Positions 27,194 to 38,900 of a DNA stretch of 61,375 nucleotides are shown piece by piece. The position numbers and the translations under genes are program-made. Source of the stretch: Leptospira stimsonii. Lineage in GTDB: Bacteria > Spirochaetota > Leptospiria > Leptospirales > Leptospiraceae. Positions within the stretch are counted from its first letter, which is position 1; each line of letters opens with the position of its first letter. The notes beneath the pieces are model-generated. The model was not told the DNA's origin, ran no database searches, and saw only the letters and a list, made by a program, of their open reading frames with translations. The DNA is taken from assembly GCF_003545885.1 (NCBI RefSeq), contig NZ_QHCT01000013.1, forward strand, positions 1 to 61,375, read 5' to 3'.

Positions 27194-27961
27194 ATGAAAC
27201 AGTTTCGATTGATTTTCAAAATTCTTCCTCCTTACGAAATCGGATTTTTTTTGGTTTTGTTGTTTGCTACGATGTCGCTTTATTCTGAAGAATTCTCATC
27301 CTTGGATTCTTCTTCTAAAATCGGAAATCAAAATGAGCGAAGATTACAAAAGCGTTATTACTTGGGAGGTTTCGGAATCAACGAGCTTTCTTGGTTTCAA
27401 GCCGGCTACAATCTTGGGGAACGATTCTCCATTTCCTTTCTTGCACATCAAAGACATAAGGCCGATCATTTTGATTTGGATCGAACCGGATATCATTCGG
27501 GAGCGGTCGCATTCTCATTACAAAATAAGGATTTTACACAAAATCAGTACACGATTGCTTTGGAATGGTTTCCCTTTACGATTCCGTATTACTTTAGCGT
27601 TGGAGTCGGTCAGGAGTTTTATTTTCAAAGAGATCGTAAGAGTGAATTTACGGTTTATTCCGACGGAAGCGCGGACGGAAAAACCTGGCAGTATTCGATC
27701 TCGAATAAACGGGCCTATGTAGCTCCCGGTGCGGGTCTACGTTATGTGTTCTCTTCCGGCATTTTTTTGAACGGAGGATTTAGCGTTCTTCTTTTTGCGA
27801 ACAGTTCCGCGCATATTCAAAGGGAAGAAATCAGTTTTTATAATATTAAACCGGATCCTGCTATTTTGGATAAAATCTGGAGAGACGGTAAAGAGAAAGA
27901 ATTGGATCGCGCGAAAGGAATTGGAGTGCAACTTTTTCTATCTGCGGGTATTTCGTTTTAA
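27194..27961 (+). CDS. Putative outer-membrane protein
   Basis: A 255-residue exported protein: a hydrophobic segment (EIGFFLVLLFATMSLYS) close to the N-terminus is followed by a beta-rich mature part with strands such as YYLGGFGINELSWFQAGYN and YTIALEWFPFTIPYYFSVG, ending in SAGISF with a terminal Phe typical of outer-membrane barrels. No domain is recognised. It converges on kdpE with a 15-base gap. Confidence 0.75.
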   Translation: MKQFRLIFKILPPYEIGFFLVLLFATMSLYSEEFSSLDSSSKIGNQNERRLQKRYYLGGFGINELSWFQAGYNLGERFSISFLAHQRHKADHFDLDRTGYHSGAVAFSLQNKDFTQNQYTIALEWFPFTIPYYFSVGVGQEFYFQRDRKSEFTVYSDGSADGKTWQYSISNKRAYVAPGAGLRYVFSSGIFLNGGFSVLLFANSSAHIQREEISFYNIKPDPAILDKIWRDGKEKELDRAKGIGVQLFLSAGISF

Positions 27962-27976
27962 TTTTTTCGGAATTAA

Positions 27977-28660
<684 letters not shown>

Positions 28661-28664
28661 GTTC

Positions 28665-31292
28665 TCAGCTCGGTTTTATCGGAATGTCGATACAGAATCT
28701 CGCGCCGCCTTCCTTTTTATTTTCGGCGATCAACGTTCCTTGATGCGTTTCAACGATCGACTTACTGATGGAAAGGCCGAGTCCGCTACCGACGTGATTG
28801 CGATTCTTACTTCTATAAAACTTTTCGAATATTTTTTCAAGATCTTCTTGTGCGATTCCGGGTCCACTGTCTTCCACGACGTACTGGATTCGTTCCTTCC
28901 CGCATACCAATTCGATCGAAATGGGAGAATCTTCCGGTGAAATCTGAACCGCGTTGAATACGATATTAAAAAGAGCCTGTTCCATAAGAGTAAAATCCAT
29001 CCAAACCGGAATCGGATTTTCCGGAATATGAATCACACAACGGCTATTTTTTACGGTCTGGCGTAGTCTCCTTACGACTACATGAATTAAATCGGAAGGA
29101 TCGTGCCAGTCTTGTCTGAGTTTTAGAAAACCTGATTCGAACCGACTCATATCCAAAAGATTTCCTAATAACAAATTAAGAATCATACTACTTTCGTTGA
29201 TTTCGTTTAACAATTCTTTGCGAGCATCCGGAGAATTGTCGATTTCCGGCTCAAGAAGCGCGGTGACCGCTCCTCGAATCGTGGAAAGCGGAGTTTTTAA
29301 TTCGTGAGAGAGAGAATTAAATATAATCGTATAAAGTCTTTCCGATTGATTCGCGAGATACCTGGTTCTCGTCTCTTCGGATAACAATTCTCTTTCAAGA
29401 GCAAGTGCGATCTGATTTCCCATCGTAAGTAAAAGATTTTCCTGATCGAGATTGAGCCTTTCCTTTAAGATGATTCCCAAAACCCCGATGACCTTTCCCG
29501 GCGCGACCATAGGAAAATACGTTCCAAGAGACATGGCAAGTGTGTCCGAATACTTTCCCGCAGGGGTTTTGTTTTTATAAACCCAATTTGCTACCGCGGT
29601 TTCTTTCGAATCCGGAAAAAAATTTCCGGCTCTTGAAGAGCTCAAATCGATTGTTCCCTGATTTTCCAAAAGGATCGTTACGTCGGTTTGAAATACTTTT
29701 TTTAGGTATTCCGCGCCGATTTCCGAAATCTGACGAATTTCTCTAGCGTGTCCCAATTCTTTTGAAAGCTCGTATAACGTTGCCAATCGTAATTCACGAT
29801 TGACGAGCGCTTTCTCTTTTTGTCGCAATCTCGAAGTCACGTTGCCGATGATGATGGAAATAAATAGGAACGATCCGAACATCAGAACGTCTTCCAGCTT
29901 TTCGATAAAGAACGTGTACTTCGGAGGGATGAATAAGAAGTCCCAGAATATTCCCGAAAGAAGTCCAGCGAGTATCGTTGGTCCTTTTGAAAAAAAGGAA
30001 CCGATCCCGGAAACGAAAAAAAGATATAAAAAGGAAATACTCCAATAGCCGGTCAACGGTTCTAAAAAAAGACTCAGACTCGTCGCTAAAAGAATGAACG
30101 CGACGGAAGCGACGTATTGTTTTCCGCCGGAAGAAGTCCTTAAAAATCGATTGAGAAGTGATTCCTCACCCGAAAACAAAGTATGATCGTAAGGAACCAA
30201 ACACAACTCGAAGTTGGCGGTGATTCTTGCGAGTTTGGATGCGGGTGAATTCCATTTTTTCCACCAGGACATCGGAGGTTTGCCAAGAACAACTCTCGTA
30301 ATATTTTTTTGCTCTGCGATCCTAAGAATCGCTTCTACCGGATCTTCGTCCGCGGAGTATAAAATTTCGGAGCCGAGTTCCCTTGCAAAACTCAGATTTT
30401 TTTCCAGCTGACTCAGATTTTCCTTGGAAAGATTCTCCCGCGTTTGATTGTAGATGGAATACAATTCTCCGTTTCTTTCATAGGCAAGACGTTTCGCATA
30501 ACGTAACAAAGAGTAAGAATTCGGACTTGCACTTATCGCAACGAGTATTCTCTCCCTGAATCTTGTGGAATCGGGTGAGGAGTTTACGTGTCTTGCCGTG
30601 TAGTTGAGCGCTGTCTCTCTTAAGAAGGATAGATTCTCTTTTTTAAAGAAATGATCTCCGGCAAAATTCGCTTTTTCTGGAACGTAAACTTTTCCTTCCT
30701 GCAAACGTTTGCGGAGATCGTCCGGAGACAAATCGATCAAAAGAATTTCGTCTGCGATATCCAGAACGGAATCCGGGATCGTTTCCCGGATTTTTACCGA
30801 AGTCGTTTTTTCCACGGCTTCCACCTGACTCTCCAAATGTTGAACATTGAGAGTTGTAAAAACATTGATGCTGTGTTTTAGGATTTCGATCACATCTTGA
30901 TATCTTTTGATATGTCTGCTTCCGGGAATGTTCGTATGAGCGAACTCGTCGACTAAAACAACTTCGGGTTTTCTTTTGAGAATGGCGTCTATGTCCATCT
31001 CTTCGAATTGAATGCCTCTATGGACGATGGTTTTACGAGGAAGAATTTCAAGTCCCTCGAGAAGTTCCTCCGTTTCTTTTCTTCCGTGCGTCTCTATATA
31101 ACCTACGACCACGTCGACTCCTTCCTTTTTAAGAGAACGAGCGGCGTTTAACATCGCGTAGGTTTTTCCAACGCCGGCGACCATTCCGAAAAAGATTTTC
31201 AACTTTCCGGAAACCGACTTCTGTTCCTCGGCCTGCACCTTTCGAAGGAGTTCGTCCGGGTCCATTCGAGAATCATCTTTCCAATCGGTCAT
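28665..31292 (-). CDS. kdpD: KdpD, potassium-sensing histidine kinase
   Basis: An 875-residue kinase, close in length to E. coli KdpD (894). The N-terminal KdpD domain carries FFGMVAGVGKTYAM (Walker-like) and VLVDEFAHTNIPGSRH; a USP-like domain follows (RILVAISASPNSYSLL); then four hydrophobic segments around residues 400-500; a GAF-like region; and HisKA/HATPase with the phospho-acceptor His in SLSHELKTPL and the N-box FNIVFNAVQ, with GSGLGLSI. It senses low potassium and phosphorylates KdpE. It starts six bases after kdpC. Confidence 0.97.
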   Translation of the reverse strand: MTDWKDDSRMDPDELLRKVQAEEQKSVSGKLKIFFGMVAGVGKTYAMLNAARSLKKEGVDVVVGYIETHGRKETEELLEGLEILPRKTIVHRGIQFEEMDIDAILKRKPEVVLVDEFAHTNIPGSRHIKRYQDVIEILKHSINVFTTLNVQHLESQVEAVEKTTSVKIRETIPDSVLDIADEILLIDLSPDDLRKRLQEGKVYVPEKANFAGDHFFKKENLSFLRETALNYTARHVNSSPDSTRFRERILVAISASPNSYSLLRYAKRLAYERNGELYSIYNQTRENLSKENLSQLEKNLSFARELGSEILYSADEDPVEAILRIAEQKNITRVVLGKPPMSWWKKWNSPASKLARITANFELCLVPYDHTLFSGEESLLNRFLRTSSGGKQYVASVAFILLATSLSLFLEPLTGYWSISFLYLFFVSGIGSFFSKGPTILAGLLSGIFWDFLFIPPKYTFFIEKLEDVLMFGSFLFISIIIGNVTSRLRQKEKALVNRELRLATLYELSKELGHAREIRQISEIGAEYLKKVFQTDVTILLENQGTIDLSSSRAGNFFPDSKETAVANWVYKNKTPAGKYSDTLAMSLGTYFPMVAPGKVIGVLGIILKERLNLDQENLLLTMGNQIALALERELLSEETRTRYLANQSERLYTIIFNSLSHELKTPLSTIRGAVTALLEPEIDNSPDARKELLNEINESSMILNLLLGNLLDMSRFESGFLKLRQDWHDPSDLIHVVVRRLRQTVKNSRCVIHIPENPIPVWMDFTLMEQALFNIVFNAVQISPEDSPISIELVCGKERIQYVVEDSGPGIAQEDLEKIFEKFYRSKNRNHVGSGLGLSISKSIVETHQGTLIAENKKEGGARFCIDIPIKPS

Positions 31293-31297
31293 GGATC

Positions 31298-31885
31298 TTA
31301 TTTTCCGAATTTGGAATTCAGATTCAAGTTCAATCTGAGAACGTTGATACGTTTCTCTCCGATAAAACCGAAAGAGGGTTTTTCAGTCGATTGTTCCAAA
31401 AGTTTTTTCAATTCCACGATTTGTTCAGAATTCAATCTTCTTGCCGATGCGACTCTCTGCACTTGAAAATACGCGGAGGCGGGGCTGATATGAGGATCCA
31501 GGCCGGAACCCGATGCAAAAAGAAGATCCGGAGGGACACTCGTTTGATCGGGATGTTTTTTGAGTAGGTAATTTTTTCTTTCCTCCACTTTCGCCTTCAA
31601 AGACGCGTTAGTCGCGCTATGATTGGAAGCTCCGGAAGCGACAGTCGCAAAATCCGCGGCAGAAGGCCTCGGCCAAAAATATTCATCTTTTGTAAACTTC
31701 TGTGCCAATAATTCCGATCCCAGCAGGTTTTTTTCGTTCGATCGGATCAGACTTCCTCCGGATTGAAAGGGGAACAGTCTTTCTGAAAATCCAGTTACAA
31801 CGATCGGGTAAAAGACTCCCGTTATGAATATTAGAAAGAATAAGGTTCTGATTGCGATCGTTATCGAGTTTAACATAAAATTCAC
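31298..31885 (-). CDS. kdpC: KdpC, potassium-transporting ATPase subunit C
   Basis: A 195-residue subunit with one N-terminal membrane helix ([22 protein letters not shown]) and an exposed domain bearing the conserved [28 protein letters not shown] motif. KdpC stabilises the KdpFABC complex and probably aids KdpB. It follows kdpB by a single base, inside the tight kdpFABCDE operon. Confidence 0.97.
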   Translation of the reverse strand: MNFMLNSITIAIRTLFFLIFITGVFYPIVVTGFSERLFPFQSGGSLIRSNEKNLLGSELLAQKFTKDEYFWPRPSAADFATVASGASNHSATNASLKAKVEERKNYLLKKHPDQTSVPPDLLFASGSGLDPHISPASAYFQVQRVASARRLNSEQIVELKKLLEQSTEKPSFGFIGEKRINVLRLNLNLNSKFGK

Positions 31886-31886
31886 C

Positions 31887-33971
<2,085 letters not shown>

Positions 33972-33981
33972 CCGATTCTCC

Positions 33982-35655
33982 TTAAAAAGTTCTGCCTTGT
34001 AACATTAGGAAATGCTCAAGTATTGGGCCGATTGTCAACGCCGGAAAAAAAGTCAGCGCTCCCACGATGATGATGACGGACAAAAGAAGAATATAGAAGG
34101 TTCCGCCTTCCGTCGAAAAAGAGCCTTCTGAAATCACTTCAGATCTTTTTTTAGAAGCGGCGCTTCCTGCGATCGCCAGCGCTGGAAGAATGACTCCGAA
34201 TCTTCCGATCAACATTGCGATTCCCAACATAGAATTGTAGAAGGGGGTATCGGCGGCTAACCCTGCGAAGGCGGAGCCGTTATTGCCGGCACCGGAAGAG
34301 AATGCGTAAAGAATTTCAGAAAGACCGTGTGGTCCTTTGTTTGATAAGGAGGCGATTCCCTGCGGCAGGCTTACCGCAATCGCAGTAAAGAGAAGGATAA
34401 CCGTGGAAGGTAAAAGAATTCCTAATATAGACATTTGGATCTCTTTTTTCTCTATTTTTTTCCCCATGTATTCAGGACTTCGACCGACCATGATGCCGCT
34501 CAAAAACACGGTAAGTAGAATGAACAATACCATTCCATACATACCGGCGCCGACACCTCCGAAGATCACTTCTCCGATCTGAATATTCAACATTCCAACT
34601 AAACCACCGATGGGAGAAAAACTGTCGTGCATCGAGTTGACGGATCCGTTAGACGCCACCGTAGTCGCCACTTCCCAGAGGGCGCTGTTTAGGATTCCGA
34701 ATCGTGTTTCCTTCCCTTCCCAAAAACCATTCGTTCCCGAAAGAGGTTGGAACGACGACTCCGAGAACCAGACGGTCAACACACCGATACAGAAAATCGT
34801 GAACATGACGGAAAAGATCACCCAAGCGTGTTTAACGTTTCCGATAATTCTACCGTATAAGAAAACACAAGCACCCGGAAGAAGCAGAATCGATAGCATC
34901 TGAAGAAAGTTGGAGATCGGTGTTGGGTTTTCGAACGGATGAGCGCTATTGACTCCGAAAAATCCACCACCGTTTGTGCCAAGCTGTTTGATCGCGATCT
35001 GGGAAGCGGCCGGACCCAAAGGAATGGTTTGTGTGTTTCCCTCCAAAGTGGTCGCGGTCAAATACTCGGAGAACGTCTGGACCACACCCGTGCTTACCAA
35101 GGCCAGAGCCAAAAGGAAGGACAATGGAAGGAGAATATAAATCGTTCCTCGGATTAAATCTCTCCAGAAGTTTCCAAGGTCCGCCTTTGCGTTTGAAGAA
35201 AGTCCTCGTGCAAGCGCCAAAAGAACACAGAGACCGGTCGCCGCGCTGAGAAAGTTTTGCGCGGTAAGTCCGATGGACTGAGAGAAATAACTCAAAGCGG
35301 CTTCTCCGGAATATGCCTGCCAGTTTGTATTCGTAACAAAACTGACGGCAGTATTAAAAGCCAGAAAAGGATTGAGGCCGTTTAGATTTTCCGGATTCAT
35401 CGGAAGAATATTCTGAAATAATAATATTCCAAAAAGAGTCAAAAAGCCAAGAAGATTGAATATAAGAAGGGAAGCGGCGTATTCCTTCCAGTCCATATTT
35501 TTTTTCGGGTCGATTCCGCAAATTTTGTAGAAACCTGCCTCGATCTTCGGAGTTCCCGGCGCGTGAAATACTTGAAAAAGCCAGGCTCCCAGTAAAGGAG
35601 ACAGGATTACGATCGAAAAAAGAAAAATCGAGAGTTGGATCCATTCCGTTGCCAT
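33982..35655 (-). CDS. kdpA: KdpA, potassium-binding channel-like subunit
   Basis: A 557-residue SKT-family subunit that binds and conducts potassium. Four pore-like segments are visible, each with a Gly-rich filter: [49 protein letters not shown] and [14 protein letters not shown]. About ten membrane helices are present. An excellent ribosome site (AAGGAG) precedes the ATG, and it lies nine bases after the kdpF stop. Confidence 0.98.
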   Translation of the reverse strand: MATEWIQLSIFLFSIVILSPLLGAWLFQVFHAPGTPKIEAGFYKICGIDPKKNMDWKEYAASLLIFNLLGFLTLFGILLFQNILPMNPENLNGLNPFLAFNTAVSFVTNTNWQAYSGEAALSYFSQSIGLTAQNFLSAATGLCVLLALARGLSSNAKADLGNFWRDLIRGTIYILLPLSFLLALALVSTGVVQTFSEYLTATTLEGNTQTIPLGPAASQIAIKQLGTNGGGFFGVNSAHPFENPTPISNFLQMLSILLLPGACVFLYGRIIGNVKHAWVIFSVMFTIFCIGVLTVWFSESSFQPLSGTNGFWEGKETRFGILNSALWEVATTVASNGSVNSMHDSFSPIGGLVGMLNIQIGEVIFGGVGAGMYGMVLFILLTVFLSGIMVGRSPEYMGKKIEKKEIQMSILGILLPSTVILLFTAIAVSLPQGIASLSNKGPHGLSEILYAFSSGAGNNGSAFAGLAADTPFYNSMLGIAMLIGRFGVILPALAIAGSAASKKRSEVISEGSFSTEGGTFYILLLSVIIIVGALTFFPALTIGPILEHFLMLQGRTF

Positions 35656-35664
35656 AGATTCTCC

Positions 35665-35754
35665 TTAAAATTTTTCCGGTTTAAAAATGGAATAAACCAG
35701 ATATACAAGACAGATCCCTCCTAGGGATAAGGCGATAGTTGTTTCTAAGTTCAT
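35665..35754 (-). CDS. kdpF: KdpF, small membrane subunit of the Kdp ATPase
   Basis: A 29-residue peptide immediately upstream of kdpA: one hydrophobic helix (TIALSLGGICLVYLVYSIF) flanked by MNLET and the KPEKF tail typical of KdpF (family tails end in RPEKF or similar). KdpF stabilises the KdpABC complex as a lipid-like peptide. It is short enough to be missed by gene finders and opens the operon. Confidence 0.92.
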   Translation of the reverse strand: MNLETTIALSLGGICLVYLVYSIFKPEKF

Positions 35755-35944
35755 AATATTATATATCCTGAATTATCTGAATATCCAAAGTTGTAAGAGG
35801 GGAGTTTGCGAACTGGATTCTTATTTCGAAAGGAATCGGAAAAGTGAAAGATAGATTCATACTCCAAGTAGATCATGAAGCTATGAAGGAGTCAATCTCT
35901 GCGAGCTTAAGGAACGGAAATCGTAGTTAAGAAATTGTTAAGTT
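35755..35944. promoter_or_regulatory. Presumed kdp promoter region
   Basis: This 190-base stretch between the SpoIIE-hybrid gene and kdpF is the only space for a kdp promoter and KdpE binding site. I see no clear -35/-10 pair, riboswitch or terminator, so only its position supports the call. Confidence 0.4.
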
Positions 35945-38900
35945 TTAAAGAACTTCAACGGATAAAAACGTGATATCATCTTGCGTCTTTTGTCCGGAAA
36001 GAAACGCTTCCAAATCGCCAAATATCGATTTGACGAGATCAGGAATGGATTTTGAGGATTCCTTGAGTATCGAATCGAGAAGGCGTTCTTCTCCGAATTC
36101 CTCTTCGAAGGCGTTGAATTCTTCCACGATTCCATCGGAGAAGAAAAACATTTTGTCACCTTTCGTTATCTCCAAGAATTGTGATTGGTATTTAACTTTA
36201 TCCGAAATTCCGATGATGGGGCCGCTTTTGGAAAGTCTTGTGACCGTGCTTCCTGTAAGACAAAATTGGTCGGGGTGCCCCGCCGCCGAATAGGAAAGGG
36301 TTCCTTCGGAGGTATCGACGTCCGCTATGAGGCAACTAAAAAAGGATTTGATCGCGCTGTATTTTGCGATGATTTCTTTGTTGAGCTCCGAAATGACCTC
36401 ACCCGGAGGCAGATCCAAATACTTTAGACTTTCATACTCCGATTTGATCAACATGGTGACTAACGCGGCTTGAACTCCATGACCCGTCGCATCCGCGAGG
36501 AAAATTCTTATTCTTCCCGGCGATATTTCGGCGTAATCATAGATGTCCCCTCCGACCTCGTTCATAGGAATGTATTTCGTAAGGATATAAATTCCGCCTA
36601 ACGTTGCTTCCGGTTTGGGGAGAATTCGGTCTTGAATTTTTTGAGCATAGAGAAGATCTTTTTGAATTAAATTGATCGTATTGTTGAGTTCGGAAGTTCT
36701 TTCTACGACTTTCTCCTCCAGTTCTGCGTATAAATTCGCGTTTTCGATCGAGATCGCCGCTTGGCCTGCGATGAGTTCCAAGGTTTGAATTCGATTTTCC
36801 GTAAAAATCCCTTTGACGAGCTGGTTCTCAAGATAAAGAACTCCTTTGAGTCCGCCGGCGTGGACAAGCGGGATACATATGACGGACTGCGGTCTTTTCT
36901 CTTTGATGTATTGATCCGTAAAATCTTTAATGGAAGAAGAATCGAATCCGTTCGTTGAGATCATCTTACCGGTTCGAAAAACGTAGTTAAGATAGGAAAC
37001 GGGATATTGAGTTTCCTCAAGTTCGGGCAGATTTTCAACTACGATTCCGTCTTCTCCGCTTTGTCCTGCCAAATATACCATTAGATTTTTATTATGTAGA
37101 TGGAAGTAAATCGCTCTCGTTGCGCCGGCCGTTTCCATTGCAATTTGTATCAATTTTTTTAGAAGATTGTCTAAGACGATTTCTCCGGAAAGTAGATTGT
37201 ATGTTTTTAGAATGATTTCCTGGTCTAAATCGGGTGTTTGATTTTGTATCTTCCGTCCGATCGCTTCCGGAGAAAGAGAAAGATCCAAACGGCTTGAAAA
37301 GCGGCTTTCTAAATCCTCCACTTTCGTGGACGCTCCCCATCTGGAATAGAGATCGATCGAATGTTGAATATAATGATTTCCTAATGAAAAATTCCCGTTC
37401 TTATAGTGGAACTTCGCGGCGATTTCGCAGGAAAGGGCTTGAAAAGATATGAATCCGGATTCCTGAAAAAGTTTAATCGCTCTTTCGTAACCCGAAATCG
37501 TCTCGCCGATTTTTCCATTGTTTCTATCGACCTCCGCTTTGAGAAGTTCCAGATGGCCCATGAAGTTTTCAGGACAATCCTTACTCCATTTTGTGAAAAG
37601 GGAAAGGATCAACTTCAGCTTTTTGGAAAATTTTGTCCGATTCGAAAAAGAAAAGTCTTTGTAGTTTTCCAAAATCGTAAGGCCGTAATAAAACCAAAAT
37701 TCCGCATAAGGAATCAAGCCGAAGGCGTTTTGAATTAACTTTTCCCCTTGTTGTCCTGCTTCCAATCCTTTCTGAAAATTACCGGAAAAGTAATATAACT
37801 TTGTGAGATCGTGATAGTAATAGGAAAGAGCCGTAAAATTTTTATCTTCCAGAATCCCGTTTTCGAATTCTTTGCTGTGAAAGTTCTCATCGTCGAGCGA
37901 ATCGGGTGATTCCGTTTTCCCCGCAAGGGCTTTGATGAGCTGATGCGAGCTTTTGGCAATCGTGAAGGCAAAGTTGTCTCTGGATGCAGTAAAATATTGG
38001 TCCGCACCCGCAATGTCGTTTAACAATTCTTCGATCGGGAAGGAAGCAAAAATCTTTTTCTGCGTTTTTGCTTGTATGCTAAAGCCGGCGTAAAAGATAT
38101 CCCCGTTTTGTAGCGCGCCGTTGTGGACGTCGTCAAGAAGACTGATATCCAAAGTGATATGTCTTTTCCAATGACAAAGATACGCGGAATAAACGTATTG
38201 AACTTTCCATTTCACCAAATCGAAAGGGATTTTGTCGTTCAGATCCATCGCAAGTTTCGAATATCGAACGGCTTGGTCCAAATCTTTGAGAGCCTGGTTT
38301 ACGATCATTCCGTATCCGCTGTAAGCGATCGGACTACTTCTGGAAACTCCCTTTGTCAAGGACGTATTAAACATTTTTAATACAATTAGGGCGAACAAGT
38401 TCTGGTTATAGGTAAAGGCTGAGGGTCCGAGATCGGCAAAAAGATCGATCAAAGCCTGATATTCTTGTTCTCCATTTTCCCTAACGTTTACGAGTTCGAT
38501 GTCGGTTTTTCCTTTGGAAAGGATCATGGAAAGAAAAAGTTCTTTAAATAGAACCAAAGTGACTCGGAGAGGAGACGAAGGTATGTTGATCTTAAAACGT
38601 CTCATCGCTCTAAGACCGGCAAGGACTGCGTTTTCAACCTTATTCATTTTAGAATAGAGTCTTACCTGAATCGCGTCCGCGCGGATGTATTGGAGATCCG
38701 GAAGATTCAGATTTTCTAATGATTCTAAAAGTTGCATTGTTCTTTCGTAGTTATTCAGGAGGTATTCCGTTTCTGCGGTTTCCAAAATCACGTTGGAATA
38801 CAACTCGAGGTCGTTAATCATAGCCTCTTGGTCCAAAGAGTTCAAGGCTGAGTTTAAGTATTGAAGTGAGCTTTCGTAAGAACCGGAGCTCTTTGCTTGA

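Noticed and set aside
35755..35944. c-di-AMP riboswitch ahead of kdp
   Set aside because: Potassium genes often have one, but I could not find the conserved elements by eye.
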